Assembly (NCBI RefSeq): GCF_017874735.1
Contig: NZ_JAGGLV010000020.1
Span: 82,437-146,436, forward strand
Length of the DNA stretch: 64,000 bases
Reading direction: 5' to 3'
Origin: Paenibacillus silagei
Lineage (GTDB): Bacteria; Bacillota; Bacilli; Paenibacillales; Paenibacillaceae
The notes beneath the pieces were generated by a model, which saw only the letters and a list, made by a program, of their open reading frames with translations, was not told where the DNA came from and ran no database searches. The first letter of the stretch is position 1, and each line of letters opens with the position of its first letter. Made by a program: the position numbers and the translations under genes. This document shows, piece after piece, positions 1 through 9,258 of the stretch.

Positions 1-3000
1 TGCGGTGCCGCCTCAGACGCCACAAAGGTCAAAATCCCGAAATTGGAGGTGTCCCGCCAGGTATCCTCTCCCCTGTCATTCCACTTAATCGTACTGCGGG
101 TGCCGTCGCCCCGATCATCATTGATCTGCAGATCAAGCCCGATGGAGCTTCCCGCCTTTGCCTTAATCGTGCCGAAGTCGATCTGCGCTTCCACGCGGTA
201 CCCGGTGTCCGTATGGACTACCGCGCTGGTCAATCTGCTATCCGAGGCGCCTCCGCCGAAGGAAGCCACATTATTAATATTAATCCGGTATTGGCCATCA
301 TCCCCCTCGTAATAAGGGGTTCTGTTGAAATTCTCATCGATGAAGATTTCCACGGAGTCCTGATCCCATGGATTTACAGCATCTGCCTTCAGAACGGCAT
401 CCTTCACGTCTACGATCAGGTAGAGGCTGTCCTCCGACCACATTGATCTGGCTTCTGCGGTGGTGCTGTAAGGCGAGGAAGCCAATTTAACTTCAAAAGG
501 CTTCGCCAGCTCCCATACCGCATCCATCTGCCCGTCAATCTGCACCTGACCCTTCACTGACTCCGCTGAATTAGGCATTGCAGAGAGCTGGAGGACTCCG
601 TAACGGCTGGTATCCGTATCCTGGGATTGGCTTCTATCATTCCAGTAGGCAGGAACAGAACCCGGAACACTGGCGTCACTGACACGGATATCAAGACCCA
701 ACTCCGCGCCTGCGGAACCTTTGACGGTTATAAGCGGAATTTTCGCTTCAATGATATAACCGCCCTCACGTTCTGTGCTGGTGAAGCTGACTCCTTCGGT
801 CCCGGAGCCCGAACGCAGTAAGCTGATCTTGCGGTCATCCGGCTGATAAGCCGTAGTCTTCCCATTGTTCTCATCCAGGAAAAGCTCAACCTTGTCTTCC
901 GCGTTCCGACTAGCATCGGTAACGTCTGCCTTCACATACAGATTGTTCGTATCCCACAGCGTATGAACCTTGGCAGTTACTGTACTGCCCTGTTCCAGCG
1001 GAATCCCTGCTGTTTTGCTCCACAGGGCTTGCCCGGCTTCGCCTGTCTGAGGCGTACCCTCCAGAGCCACAGCTACATTATGGATGTCCGGCAGCTTGGA
1101 GGGATCAGCCGCTCCCCAGAAAGCAGGCTTCGCCTTCAGCTGCTCATCGAATAACATGGCATGGTTATTGTAGCTTTTCTCATCCTGCACGCCCCAGATA
1201 GAGACCGAGGAGATTGTGTCCTTGTACTTCTTGTATAACTCGAACAGATCATTATAGCGCTTGCCCTGCCGTGCAGCGATATCCGCCGGCAGCGGGGAGG
1301 ACGGGCTAATGCCCGAATCGACATCCAGCTCGGTGATCTGAATATCCAGCCCCAGCTGGGAGAACTGCTGAATCGTCTTCTCGATCTCCGGAATGGACGG
1401 TGAATACAGGCCATGGTGAGACTGGAGGCCCACGCCGTCAATCAGATTCTTCGCCTTGAGCGTCTTCAGCAGCTTGTAGATATGCTCACGCTTTTCGGGA
1501 ACCTCGGTGTAATAGTCATTGTAATAGAGCTTCGCTTCCGGGTCGGCCGCACGTGCGAATTCGAACGCCTTCTCGATATAATCCGGGCCTATCAGGGTAT
1601 ACCAAGGCGTGATTCTCATGCCGTCCGGACCGCCGCCATTGTCGGCAATCGCTTCGTTCACTACATCCCAGGCGTAGATTTTGCCCTTATAGCGGTGCAT
1701 AACCGTCTCGATATAACTCTGTAGGCGCGTAAGCAGCAGTTCTCTGCTGGCCGGCTGGCCGTCAGGACCCGTGAACATCCACTCCGCAGCATCGATGTGC
1801 CAGAGCAGTGCGTGTCCGCGAAGTCCCATCCCGTTTGCCTGGGCAAACTCCACATATTTATCCGCACCGTCGAAGACATAGGTGCCTTCGGAAGGCGCAA
1901 GGAACTTGGGCTTCATTTCATAGGTGGCTGTGATGCTGTTGAAATGCTTTTTCAGCAGCTCTCCGTAGACCCCTTCCATTTGCCAGGAATACGCTGCGGC
2001 TCCGATGGCGAAGTCACCAGCGTAGATGTCTTTTAACGACGGAATATCCTGTTCAATGCTCAGCTCTGTAGCAGGCTGGGCGGTTACATCATCCACATAG
2101 AAGGATAAGGTATCGACGGTATCCTCTGTAATATAAGGCGTCTCCACGAACAGGTTCAGCTCGGACGGCTGGTCGCTGTACTGGAAATTCCCCTTCAGCA
2201 GATGCCATTGATCCCACTCATCAGCCTTAATGCTAACCTTATCAATCGCATTCCAGCTCTCGGAGCCAGCCTTCTTATACACGGTCATTTGCAGGCTTTT
2301 GTCTGCCTCCGGCTTCTCCTTCAGGCGGACATACAGCGAGAACTGGTAGCTCTTGCCCGGCCGCAGATGCTCCTTCACACTCAGGCTTGGCCCGTAGAAG
2401 CTGCGCTCCCTTCCCTCTACCAGCATACTGTGAGTTCCGGTATTGGCCGTATCCTGACTCACCGACAACGATTCCGGGCCAATCCGGTGCTTCCAGCCCT
2501 GAAGCGTTCCGTCTTCAAAATCCGTACGCAGCCCTTCCTCCCCCTCCGGGACGTCAACCGCAGCGGCGGTAATCTTGATATCATCCAAGTAGAATGCAGT
2601 TCCTGCTGCGGCTTCCGCATAGATCTCCGTGAAGCCTACCTTATCGCCTGTAATATAAGTACCTTCCAGATAAGTCCATTCCTCAGACCATTGCCCGCCG
2701 TTCAATTCCGCTACAGCCTTCCAATCCTCGGCTTCGCCGATTTTGGTATGTACCGTGAATTTGACCGGCGCCGGAGATTTCACCCATGCTCCCACGGTGT
2801 AGGCTGTATTCGGAGTCATCTGGTCCGTTAGCAACTGATTGGGCCCTTCCCAATCCTTGGTCCGTCCATCCACATACAGACTGTAGGAGCCTCCATGATA
2901 GACTTCCTTCGTTACCGTTAGCTGTTCGTCGCCTTTCTTGGTCCAGCCCTGCGCGGTGCCATCCTCATAGTCCGAAGCGAGAACAACGGCCGGGCCTCCC

Positions 3001-3098
3001 TCGGCCGCCGCATAGAGCGGTGTCCGCATGGGCAGCACCGAGGCTGCGAGGACGACCAGCGCCAGCGTGAGGCTCATTATTCGTTTAGGCTTGAGCAT
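1..3098 (-). CDS. Secreted modular endo-1,4-beta-xylanase (GH10), C-terminus beyond window
   Basis: Hydrolyses internal beta-1,4 bonds of xylan outside the cell. The ATG at 3098 follows a strong AAGGAGG. The reading frame stays open to base 1, giving about 1,032 codons with no stop. Order seen: signal peptide (about 1-31, ending ...LYAAA), two CBM4_9/CBM22-like modules (about 38-185 and 190-345), a GH10 barrel (about 350-700), then two CBM9-like modules (about 715-870 and 880 onward, each with a W..D..EIF/LFLDEN pattern). The acid/base Glu is E482 in WDVVNEA and the nucleophile is E590 in ITELD; their spacing fits GH10. The missing C-terminus may carry a cell-wall anchor, but this cannot be seen. 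The promoter lies just upstream and it appears monocistronic. Confidence 0.93.
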   Translation of the reverse strand, partial: MLKPKRIMSLTLALVVLAASVLPMRTPLYAAAEGGPAVVLASDYEDGTAQGWTKKGDEQLTVTKEVYHGGSYSLYVDGRTKDWEGPNQLLTDQMTPNTAYTVGAWVKSPAPVKFTVHTKIGEAEDWKAVAELNGGQWSEEWTYLEGTYITGDKVGFTEIYAEAAAGTAFYLDDIKITAAAVDVPEGEEGLRTDFEDGTLQGWKHRIGPESLSVSQDTANTGTHSMLVEGRERSFYGPSLSVKEHLRPGKSYQFSLYVRLKEKPEADKSLQMTVYKKAGSESWNAIDKVSIKADEWDQWHLLKGNFQYSDQPSELNLFVETPYITEDTVDTLSFYVDDVTAQPATELSIEQDIPSLKDIYAGDFAIGAAAYSWQMEGVYGELLKKHFNSITATYEMKPKFLAPSEGTYVFDGADKYVEFAQANGMGLRGHALLWHIDAAEWMFTGPDGQPASRELLLTRLQSYIETVMHRYKGKIYAWDVVNEAIADNGGGPDGMRITPWYTLIGPDYIEKAFEFARAADPEAKLYYNDYYTEVPEKREHIYKLLKTLKAKNLIDGVGLQSHHGLYSPSIPEIEKTIQQFSQLGLDIQITELDVDSGISPSSPLPADIAARQGKRYNDLFELYKKYKDTISSVSIWGVQDEKSYNNHAMLFDEQLKAKPAFWGAADPSKLPDIHNVAVALEGTPQTGEAGQALWSKTAGIPLEQGSTVTAKVHTLWDTNNLYVKADVTDASRNAEDKVELFLDENNGKTTAYQPDDRKISLLRSGSGTEGVSFTSTEREGGYIIEAKIPLITVKGSAGAELGLDIRVSDASVPGSVPAYWNDRSQSQDTDTSRYGVLQLSAMPNSAESVKGQVQIDGQMDAVWELAKPFEVKLASSPYSTTAEARSMWSEDSLYLIVDVKDAVLKADAVNPWDQDSVEIFIDENFNRTPYYEGDDGQYRININNVASFGGGASDSRLTSAVVHTDTGYRVEAQIDFGTIKAKAGSSIGLDLQINDDRGDGTRSTIKWNDRGEDTWRDTSNFGILTFVASEAAP

Positions 3099-3143
3099 CT
3101 GTACCCTCCTTAGATTCATCATAATAAAGCGTTTACATAATGG

Positions 3144-3171
3144 ATTATAGCCGATTGGAAATCGTTTACAA
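3144..3171 (-). promoter_or_regulatory. Sigma-A-like promoter of the xylanase gene with overlapping cre-like sites
   Basis: On the minus strand, TTGTAA (3171-3166) and a perfect TATAAT (3149-3144) are separated by 16 bases. The -35 is overlapped by TGTAAACGATTTCC (3170-3157), one mismatch from the CcpA cre consensus. A weaker half-similar site with TGTAAACGC lies at 3137-3125, near the expected start of transcription. Catabolite repression, or a LacI-type repressor, is an inference from these matches. Confidence 0.55.
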
Positions 3172-3292
3172 ATAACAATTTGATAGGATTGATAACAAAA
3201 TGATAAGCGGGGCTGGGGAAATTAGCGGTTTTCCGCATACACCCGGCTCCCCCTCGCGCCAGCACAATGTAATCGGTTTAATACGAAAATAA

Positions 3293-3322
3293 AAGTCGGG
3301 ATGCGACTGATGCACCCGACTT
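3293..3322 (-). terminator. Terminator-like hairpin between the repeat array and the xylanase promoter
   Basis: An 8-bp stem (AAGTCGGG/CCCGACTT) is followed on the minus strand by TTATTTT. It would stop transcription coming leftward from the repeat array before the xylanase promoter. Confidence 0.5.
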
Positions 3323-3354
3323 ATTTTCATTCCTGGGGGTGACAAGGCCTCTGT

Positions 3355-3955
3355 CTTGTCATGCCTGTTTTTCGATTACATTTGGCCCGCACACTACCAC
3401 CCAGCGCAATGTGGTCGGTTTTCCGATTACATTCGGTCCGCACATCACCATCCAGCGCAATGTAATCGGTTTTTTTGATTACATTTGGCCTGCACACTAC
3501 CACCCAGCGCAATGTGGTCAGTTTTTCGATTACATTTGGCCCGCACACTACCACCCAGCGCAATGTGGTCGGTTTTTCGATTACATTTGGTCCGCACATC
3601 CCATCCGGCGCAATGTAATCGGTTTTTCGATTACATTTAGTCCGTATGGCACCGTCCGGCGCAATATAATCGGTTTTTCGATTACACTTAGTCCGTATGG
3701 CACCGTCCGGCGCAATGTAATCGGTTTTTCGATTACACTTAGTCCGTATGGCACCGTCCGGCGCAATGTAATCGGTTTTTCGATTACATTTAGTCCGTAT
3801 GGCACCGTCCGGCGCAATGTAATCGGTTTTTTGATTACATTTAGTCCGTATGGCACCGTCCGGCGCAATGTGGTCGGTTTTTCGATTACATTTGGTCCGC
3901 ACATCACCATCCGGCGCAATGTGGTCAGTTTTTCGCATACATTTGGCCCACGCGC
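3355..3955 (+). repeat. 51-bp tandem repeat array, each unit with a hairpin
   Basis: The block GCGCAATG recurs at 3404, 3455, 3507, 3558, 3608, 3659, 3710, 3761, 3812, 3863 and 3914. Steps are 51 bases except one of 52 and one of 50, giving 11 full units and degenerate ends. In each unit a left arm (AATGTAATCG type) and a right arm (CGATTACATT) flank a T-rich loop, making a 9-11 bp hairpin. Several left arms read AATGTGGTC, which still pairs with the right arm by G-U in plus-strand RNA but not in minus-strand RNA. There are no unique spacers, so it is not a CRISPR. Because 51 is a multiple of three, several frames stay open; those frames are not taken as genes. Confidence 0.9.
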
Positions 3956-3970
3956 CTACCCGAACAACGC

Positions 3971-4005
3971 AAAAACAGCACACTCCATCCATCTGAAGTG
4001 TGCTG
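3971..4005 (-). terminator. Rho-independent terminator of the GH95 operon
   Basis: A 9-bp perfect stem (CAGCACACT/AGTGTGCTG, 4005-3976) with a 12-base loop is followed on the minus strand by TTTTTG. It lies about 60 bases after the GH95 stop codon. Confidence 0.85.
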
Positions 4006-4063
4006 CAAACTGTACAGACTATATTTACTCGGTCTGATTTACTCTGCTTTATTTACCATACTA

Positions 4064-6439
4064 CTATACTGCTGCATACCGGATAACGACACGTTCCCCA
4101 GCCTGCATCTGAACACGCACCAATCCATCTGATCCAGGCTCCATCTGCTGCCGGAGCTCTCCGCGCTCCACAGTTACCGGACGTTCTGCCATAATGGAGC
4201 ACTCTCCACCAAGATGAGCGGTAACCTCCGCTTGTCCGAGAACGCCAGCACTCCAGGTCAGGTTCACCTCATAGCCGCCGCGCGCCCGCAGCCCCTTCAC
4301 TCTACCTTCGCTCCAGCTTGAAGGCAAGGCGGGCAGAAGCTCCAGATAACCCTGGTGGGATTGCAGCAGCATCTCGGCAATTCCGGCTGTAGCCGCGAAG
4401 TTCCCGTCAATCTGGAACGGCGGATGAGCGTCGAACAGGTTCGGATAGACACCGCCGCGTTCATTGTTAACGGCCTCCGGCTGAACCAGCGTCAGCAGGT
4501 TCGTGATCAGTTGCTTGGCGCGGTCACCCTGTCTGAATCTGGCCCATAGTCCGATTTTCCAGCCCAGGCTCCAGCCGGTTCCGCCGTCTCCGCGAATCTC
4601 AAGCGAGGTTCTGGCTGCTTCATACAGCTCGGGAACTAACTTCTCCGTGATCAATCTGCCCGGGTAGACCCCGACCAGATGGGAGACATGGCGGTGATGC
4701 ACATCCTCATCCTCCATATCCGCTGACCACTCCTGAAGCCGGCCGCCTGCACCTACCTGCAACGGCAGCAGCCGCGCGCGAGCAGTCTCCAGCTCAGCTG
4801 CAAATTCGCCGTCCAGCCCAAGCAATCCGGCAGCAAAGCTGCAGTTCGTGAACAGCTCCGCGATCAGCGACAGATCCATGGTTGCCGCTTCGCTGACGGC
4901 ATACTTCTTGCCGCCGTCTACGATTTTGTGCTCAGGAGAAGTGGATGGTGAGGTAATCAGGTACCCGTCCGGGTTCTCGATCAGCCAATCCAGGCAGAAC
5001 AAGGCCGCTTCCTTCATCACAGGATACGCGGTCTCCCGCAGATAGGACAGATCGCCGCTGAAGGCATAATGCTCCCACAGATGCTGGGTAAGCCATACCC
5101 CGCCCATCGCCCAGGATGCCCAGACCGGATCTCCGTCGCCGTAGCCGCCAACGGGAGCCGACTGCGCCCAGAGATCGGCGTTATGATGGGCTACCCAGCC
5201 GCGTGCGCCATAGTTAATCCGGGCCGTCTCGCTGCCGTTGACCGCCAGCCTCCGGGTATAGTCAATCAGCGGCTGATGCAGCTCGGACAGATTGCAGATC
5301 TCTGCCGGCCAATAATTCATCTCCGCATTGATATTCAGCGTGTAATTGCTGCTCCACGGCGCCCGGGTATCCTGATTCCAGATGCCCTGGAGGTTCGCCG
5401 GCTGTGTGCCGGGGCGGGAGCTGGCAATCAGCAGATAACGGCCATAATGGAACAGAAGCTCTACCAGCCCCGGATCATTGCTGCCGTAGGCGGCAATTCT
5501 CTGATCTGTCGGCATGCCCTCCGGAGCCAGGCTCTCTCCCAGATGCAGCTCTACCCGGTCAAACAGCTCCCGGTGGTCGTCAACATGACGGCCCAGCAGC
5601 CCGGCATAAGGCTCATTAGTGATACGCTGTACCGTTTGCGCAGTCTGCTGCCGCACATCGTAATCCGCCTTCACTGTGCCCGATTCCGCATCGAACGAGG
5701 TCGCCGCACTGAAGTATAGAACCGCTTCCGTTGCGCCGGTAACTTGGATACCGTCAGCAGTAGCTTCCAGGCGGCCTCCAGTCTGGACCGCAGCCAGACG
5801 GCCGTGGAACTCCAGACTCCGGGGGGACTCTCCACCGTAACGGACCGGCTGATCGACTTCGTAATAATTCGGTGCTACATATTCAGGAGCATGTCCGGTA
5901 ATCGTGTAGTGCTCCCCTTCTGCTTCCGAACGGTGGCGGAGCGGACTGTCCAGCTTCGCCCGGAAGCTGAGCCGGTTCTCCTCGCTGGCCGTTAAGCGGA
6001 CAATGATCGCCTGGTCCGGGTGAGAGGCGAAGACCTCCCGGGTATAGCGGACACCGCCGATTACATAGGAGACGGTACCAACACCTGTGGACAAGTCCAG
6101 CTTCCGGCTATATTCCCCGTCTATGGTCTGCCCGTGCTCCATCGTAAGCAGCAGATCCCCGAACGGCAGGTAGGACTGGGCGTAGGGGCCCATCATTTTT
6201 TTGCATAGCTGATCCGCTTCTTCATTCCTGCCTTCTGCAATCAGCGCCCTGACCTCAGGGAGAACCTCGCGGGCCTCCGGATTATTCCAGTCTGTCTTGT
6301 ACCCGGACCACAGTGTGTCCTCATTCAGCGCCAGACGTTCCTTCTCGATGCCGCCAAAAATCATAGCCCCCAGCCGTCCGTTCCCGACTGGAAGCGCCTC
6401 CACCCAATAAGTGGCGGGGGTATTAAATGAAATATTCAT
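4064..6439 (-). CDS. GH95 family glycosidase (alpha-L-fucosidase type)
   Basis: Predicted to remove terminal alpha-L-fucose (some GH95 members act on alpha-L-galactose) from oligosaccharides. The 791-residue length is typical. It opens with the GH95 N-terminal pattern NISFNTPATYWVEALPVGNG. The catalytic barrel carries NINAEMNYWPAE near residue 370 (the Asn pair that activates water), SPEH near 500 (general acid region) and QIDGNF near 700 (conserved Asp region). There is no signal peptide, so it should be cytoplasmic and act on imported sugars. Start: an ATG at 6457 is in frame but overlaps the GGAGG; the ATG at 6439 has correct spacing. It is the last gene of an operon with an ABC importer upstream. 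Exact substrate is not provable from sequence. Confidence 0.88.
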   Translation of the reverse strand: MNISFNTPATYWVEALPVGNGRLGAMIFGGIEKERLALNEDTLWSGYKTDWNNPEAREVLPEVRALIAEGRNEEADQLCKKMMGPYAQSYLPFGDLLLTMEHGQTIDGEYSRKLDLSTGVGTVSYVIGGVRYTREVFASHPDQAIIVRLTASEENRLSFRAKLDSPLRHRSEAEGEHYTITGHAPEYVAPNYYEVDQPVRYGGESPRSLEFHGRLAAVQTGGRLEATADGIQVTGATEAVLYFSAATSFDAESGTVKADYDVRQQTAQTVQRITNEPYAGLLGRHVDDHRELFDRVELHLGESLAPEGMPTDQRIAAYGSNDPGLVELLFHYGRYLLIASSRPGTQPANLQGIWNQDTRAPWSSNYTLNINAEMNYWPAEICNLSELHQPLIDYTRRLAVNGSETARINYGARGWVAHHNADLWAQSAPVGGYGDGDPVWASWAMGGVWLTQHLWEHYAFSGDLSYLRETAYPVMKEAALFCLDWLIENPDGYLITSPSTSPEHKIVDGGKKYAVSEAATMDLSLIAELFTNCSFAAGLLGLDGEFAAELETARARLLPLQVGAGGRLQEWSADMEDEDVHHRHVSHLVGVYPGRLITEKLVPELYEAARTSLEIRGDGGTGWSLGWKIGLWARFRQGDRAKQLITNLLTLVQPEAVNNERGGVYPNLFDAHPPFQIDGNFAATAGIAEMLLQSHQGYLELLPALPSSWSEGRVKGLRARGGYEVNLTWSAGVLGQAEVTAHLGGECSIMAERPVTVERGELRQQMEPGSDGLVRVQMQAGERVVIRYAAV

Positions 6440-6533
6440 TGCGCAGCTTACCTCCATACACCGTAATTTCTAATCTGGCTGAACCCTTAAGTCCTGATAA
6501 ATCCTGATAACCCTTTCATTATATAGGCATCTG

Positions 6534-8267
6534 TCAGGAAAGACGAATCCGCAGGCTATATTCCAGAGGAGTGATGAGTGTTACGATGACTTTCTGGCAG
6601 CCTTCGGGATAGCTCATCCCGCGGATATCGGCCAGGTGATGCTCATGACAGCCCTGCTCAAGCTCCATCCAGTCCTCCCCTGCGCTATAGCGGAGTGTTC
6701 CGGCGGTCCAGAAGGAAGCCTCGCTCATCCCCGGCACCGGCGTCAGCTCGGAGCCCTCAAGTCTGCCCTCGCTGCCGAAGAGCAGGACGATCTGGGTCAG
6801 CACATCTGCCGGAGACGGCGCTGAGAAATGCAGATCCCAGCCAGCTTCCCACTCGCTTACCTTCACGCAGACACTGCTCGTCTGGTTATGGGTAAGCGGC
6901 CGCTCTCCATGAGGCAGCAGATACCACGGGCTGCAAGGCAAGCCGGTCCGGGATGGCAGCTTGTCCCCCGGAATGGTGCCGTAATAGCCCTTTCCGGCTA
7001 CAGACTCCAGACGATAGCCGCCCGAAATCTCCGTCAGCGTATCCATCGTAATCAGTCCAGGCTCGAAGCTTGAAGCCAGCTGAACCCCAAGCAGCCTTGC
7101 CCGGCCATGCCGCAGCGAGAACAGCGAGGAAGCCTCGGTCATCACGCTTACACTGGTCTCTCCGCTGCGCACACGGGCAACCGGAGCACCGAATTCCGTA
7201 TGCTGCTTGCTGTGGCGGACAGGCCCGCCGTAGCCGTCCTGACCGATTCGGCCCATCAGCTCCTGACGATTAAACGTGCCATTGATCACCTTGCGGTAGC
7301 TGTCCGGCAATTCTCCCGGCGAGACTGAAGCCGCCTGCATCTGCGGATAGAGCAGGAACCCCAGCATAATCTGATTGGGCAGCGAACCCGGATGGATAAC
7401 CGAGCGGCCTGCCAGCTCCGCAAGAGCAGCGAATTCCGGGTCTCGGTCATGCTCAGCCATCAGCTGGTAGCACAGATAATAGTCAGCCAGCGAGTAGACG
7501 CTGCCGAAATCCTGCCGCCCCGAGTAATCGGTGACCACCTCACCATCCGGGTGAACCAGGTATTTCATCATCCGCAGATTCTGGCGGACCGGCTCCAGCA
7601 GCTCTGGACGGTTCAGATCCTGCGCGGCGTAATAGAGCATGATGTCGCTGACCGTATTGTAAATTCCGTTACTCCGCTCCGTCCATTCGCCGTCCGGCGT
7701 AATGTCCATCCCCTCCTGAAGCCATTCCCCGGCTCTTGCCTGTAACTCCTCCAGGGCAAATATCCGGTACAAAGACCCCAGCGCGGCAGTCAGCACCCAG
7801 CGGTGATTGGGGGTATGTACACCCCCGGTCAGCATCGCCGGAATCGTCCGCACAAGGAAGGCTCGAATCTGATCCGTCACCGGCTGCAGCGGCGGCCAGC
7901 TCTGCCGCTCCAGCAGCGTGAGGATATTGGCTAATCCGACCACGACGAACGCCGTATCCGGCGGGGAATGATAATTCGTCCAGCCCGGCGAGATCGTGCC
8001 GTCCTCATGCTGGAAGCGCAGCATGAATGCCATCCCCTCATGCAGCTGCTCCAGCAGCTCCAGATCCCGGTAATACCGGGACTGCGGATTCACCAGGGCT
8101 GCCGCCCATGCCGCCAGATACTGGGCCGTGCCGGTATGATTCGGCCAGGCTACACCGCTCAGCGGATCACGCACGCCCCCGAAGTACCGGCTCTCCCGCT
8201 CACTGATCTGCAGCTCCATGGATTCCTCTGTCCATTTGTCATTAATGTCCGTTATCTTCTTGAACAT
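6534..8267 (-). CDS. Uncharacterised protein, probable alpha/alpha-toroid glycan-active enzyme
   Basis: A 577-residue cytoplasmic protein with no signal peptide or membrane segment. The N-terminal two thirds are helix-rich with aromatic and His motifs (WPNHTGTAQY, GWTNYHSPPD, GGVHTPNHRWV near 155). This layout is like the toroid of heparinase II/III-type lyases and unsaturated glucuronyl hydrolases. The C-terminal third looks beta-rich. It sits between the LplC-type permease gene and the GH95 gene on the same strand, so it probably works on the imported oligosaccharide. I cannot assign a family with certainty; the lyase/hydrolase idea is inference from motifs and context. Confidence 0.65.
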   Translation of the reverse strand: MFKKITDINDKWTEESMELQISERESRYFGGVRDPLSGVAWPNHTGTAQYLAAWAAALVNPQSRYYRDLELLEQLHEGMAFMLRFQHEDGTISPGWTNYHSPPDTAFVVVGLANILTLLERQSWPPLQPVTDQIRAFLVRTIPAMLTGGVHTPNHRWVLTAALGSLYRIFALEELQARAGEWLQEGMDITPDGEWTERSNGIYNTVSDIMLYYAAQDLNRPELLEPVRQNLRMMKYLVHPDGEVVTDYSGRQDFGSVYSLADYYLCYQLMAEHDRDPEFAALAELAGRSVIHPGSLPNQIMLGFLLYPQMQAASVSPGELPDSYRKVINGTFNRQELMGRIGQDGYGGPVRHSKQHTEFGAPVARVRSGETSVSVMTEASSLFSLRHGRARLLGVQLASSFEPGLITMDTLTEISGGYRLESVAGKGYYGTIPGDKLPSRTGLPCSPWYLLPHGERPLTHNQTSSVCVKVSEWEAGWDLHFSAPSPADVLTQIVLLFGSEGRLEGSELTPVPGMSEASFWTAGTLRYSAGEDWMELEQGCHEHHLADIRGMSYPEGCQKVIVTLITPLEYSLRIRLS

Positions 8268-8358
8268 CTGCTCGACTCCCCTATCTGCCAGCCCTGTTAG
8301 GGCGTGATTTATACTGAACCTGCACCCACACCAGCCAATACAGTACCAGTCAATAGCC

Positions 8359-9240
8359 TCAGCCCTTCACGGCTCCGGTCATTACACCCGAGACGAAGTA
8401 TCTTTGCAGCCATGGATAGACGAGCAGAATAGGAACTGTGGCGAACATTACAGTAGCCGCCTTCAGACTCTCCGGCACAACCGTGCTGACCGCGTTCCCC
8501 TCCATTCTCATCAGATCGGATACCTGGCTGTTCTGGATCATATGATAGAGCTTAAGCTGGAGCGGATACAGCTCCGGCTTCGTGATATACATCAGCGTAT
8601 CCTGAAATCCGTTCCATCTGCCGACGGCATAGAACAGGCTTAGGGTAGCAAGCACCGGCATGGATAACGGCAGAATGATACGGATCAGCGTCCCGAACTG
8701 GCTGCTGCCGTCAATCTCAGCAGATTCCTTGAGCGCGTCAGGAATACCGGCCAGAAAAGAAATCAGGATAATCATATAGAAGGGGCTAATAAGTCCAGGG
8801 AGAACCAGCGCCCAGATCGTATTGAGCAAATGCAGCTCCCGTGTCAGAATATACTCTGGAATAATACCGCCGCTGAAGAACATGGTGACGACAATGAGGA
8901 ACATGAAGATTTTACGGCCCTTCAGATCCTTCTTCGACAGGGCATAGCCCGCCGCAACCGTCATCATCATGCACAGCGCTGTGAACAGCACCGTCAGGAA
9001 TATCGTGAAGCCCAGCGAGCGGATCATCGCAGCATCACTGAACACTTTTTTATACGCCTCAATATTGAAGTCCATAGGGAACAGAGTGACTCTGCCCGAA
9101 GCAATCGGGACGGTTCCGCTGAAGGAGACCGCGAGAATATGCACGAACGGAATCAGACATGCCAGCACCGATAAGGTTAAGCAGATCACAATCCATGTAT
9201 CAAACGCCTTGTTAGCTGCTCTTTCATTCATAATGTACAC
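8359..9240 (-). CDS. Carbohydrate ABC transporter permease, LplC type
   Basis: Inner-membrane subunit of a binding-protein-dependent sugar importer (CUT1 class). The 293-residue protein has about six membrane segments and a cytoplasmic EAA-type loop near 190 (ESAEIDG...IILPLSMP) that contacts the ATPase. It ends in the family-typical GVMTGAVKG. It follows the LplB-type gene by 18 bases, so both are co-translated from one message. No ATPase gene is present nearby; importers of this class usually share an MsmK-like ATPase encoded elsewhere. Confidence 0.9.
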   Translation of the reverse strand: MYIMNERAANKAFDTWIVICLTLSVLACLIPFVHILAVSFSGTVPIASGRVTLFPMDFNIEAYKKVFSDAAMIRSLGFTIFLTVLFTALCMMMTVAAGYALSKKDLKGRKIFMFLIVVTMFFSGGIIPEYILTRELHLLNTIWALVLPGLISPFYMIILISFLAGIPDALKESAEIDGSSQFGTLIRIILPLSMPVLATLSLFYAVGRWNGFQDTLMYITKPELYPLQLKLYHMIQNSQVSDLMRMEGNAVSTVVPESLKAATVMFATVPILLVYPWLQRYFVSGVMTGAVKG

Positions 9241-9258
9241 TCCCGATCCAAAGGTTGA

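Noticed and set aside
2202..2831. 209-codon frame on the plus strand
   Set aside because: It lies fully inside the xylanase gene on the other strand; no family resemblance.
3355..3955. CRISPR array
   Set aside because: Units are head-to-tail with no unique spacers, and no cas genes are present.
3327..4037. Two long frames on opposite strands (221 and 232 codons) with 17-residue repeats
   Set aside because: They exist only because the 51-bp repeat unit is a multiple of three and lacks stops; several frames are open at once, with no ribosome binding site and no known protein.
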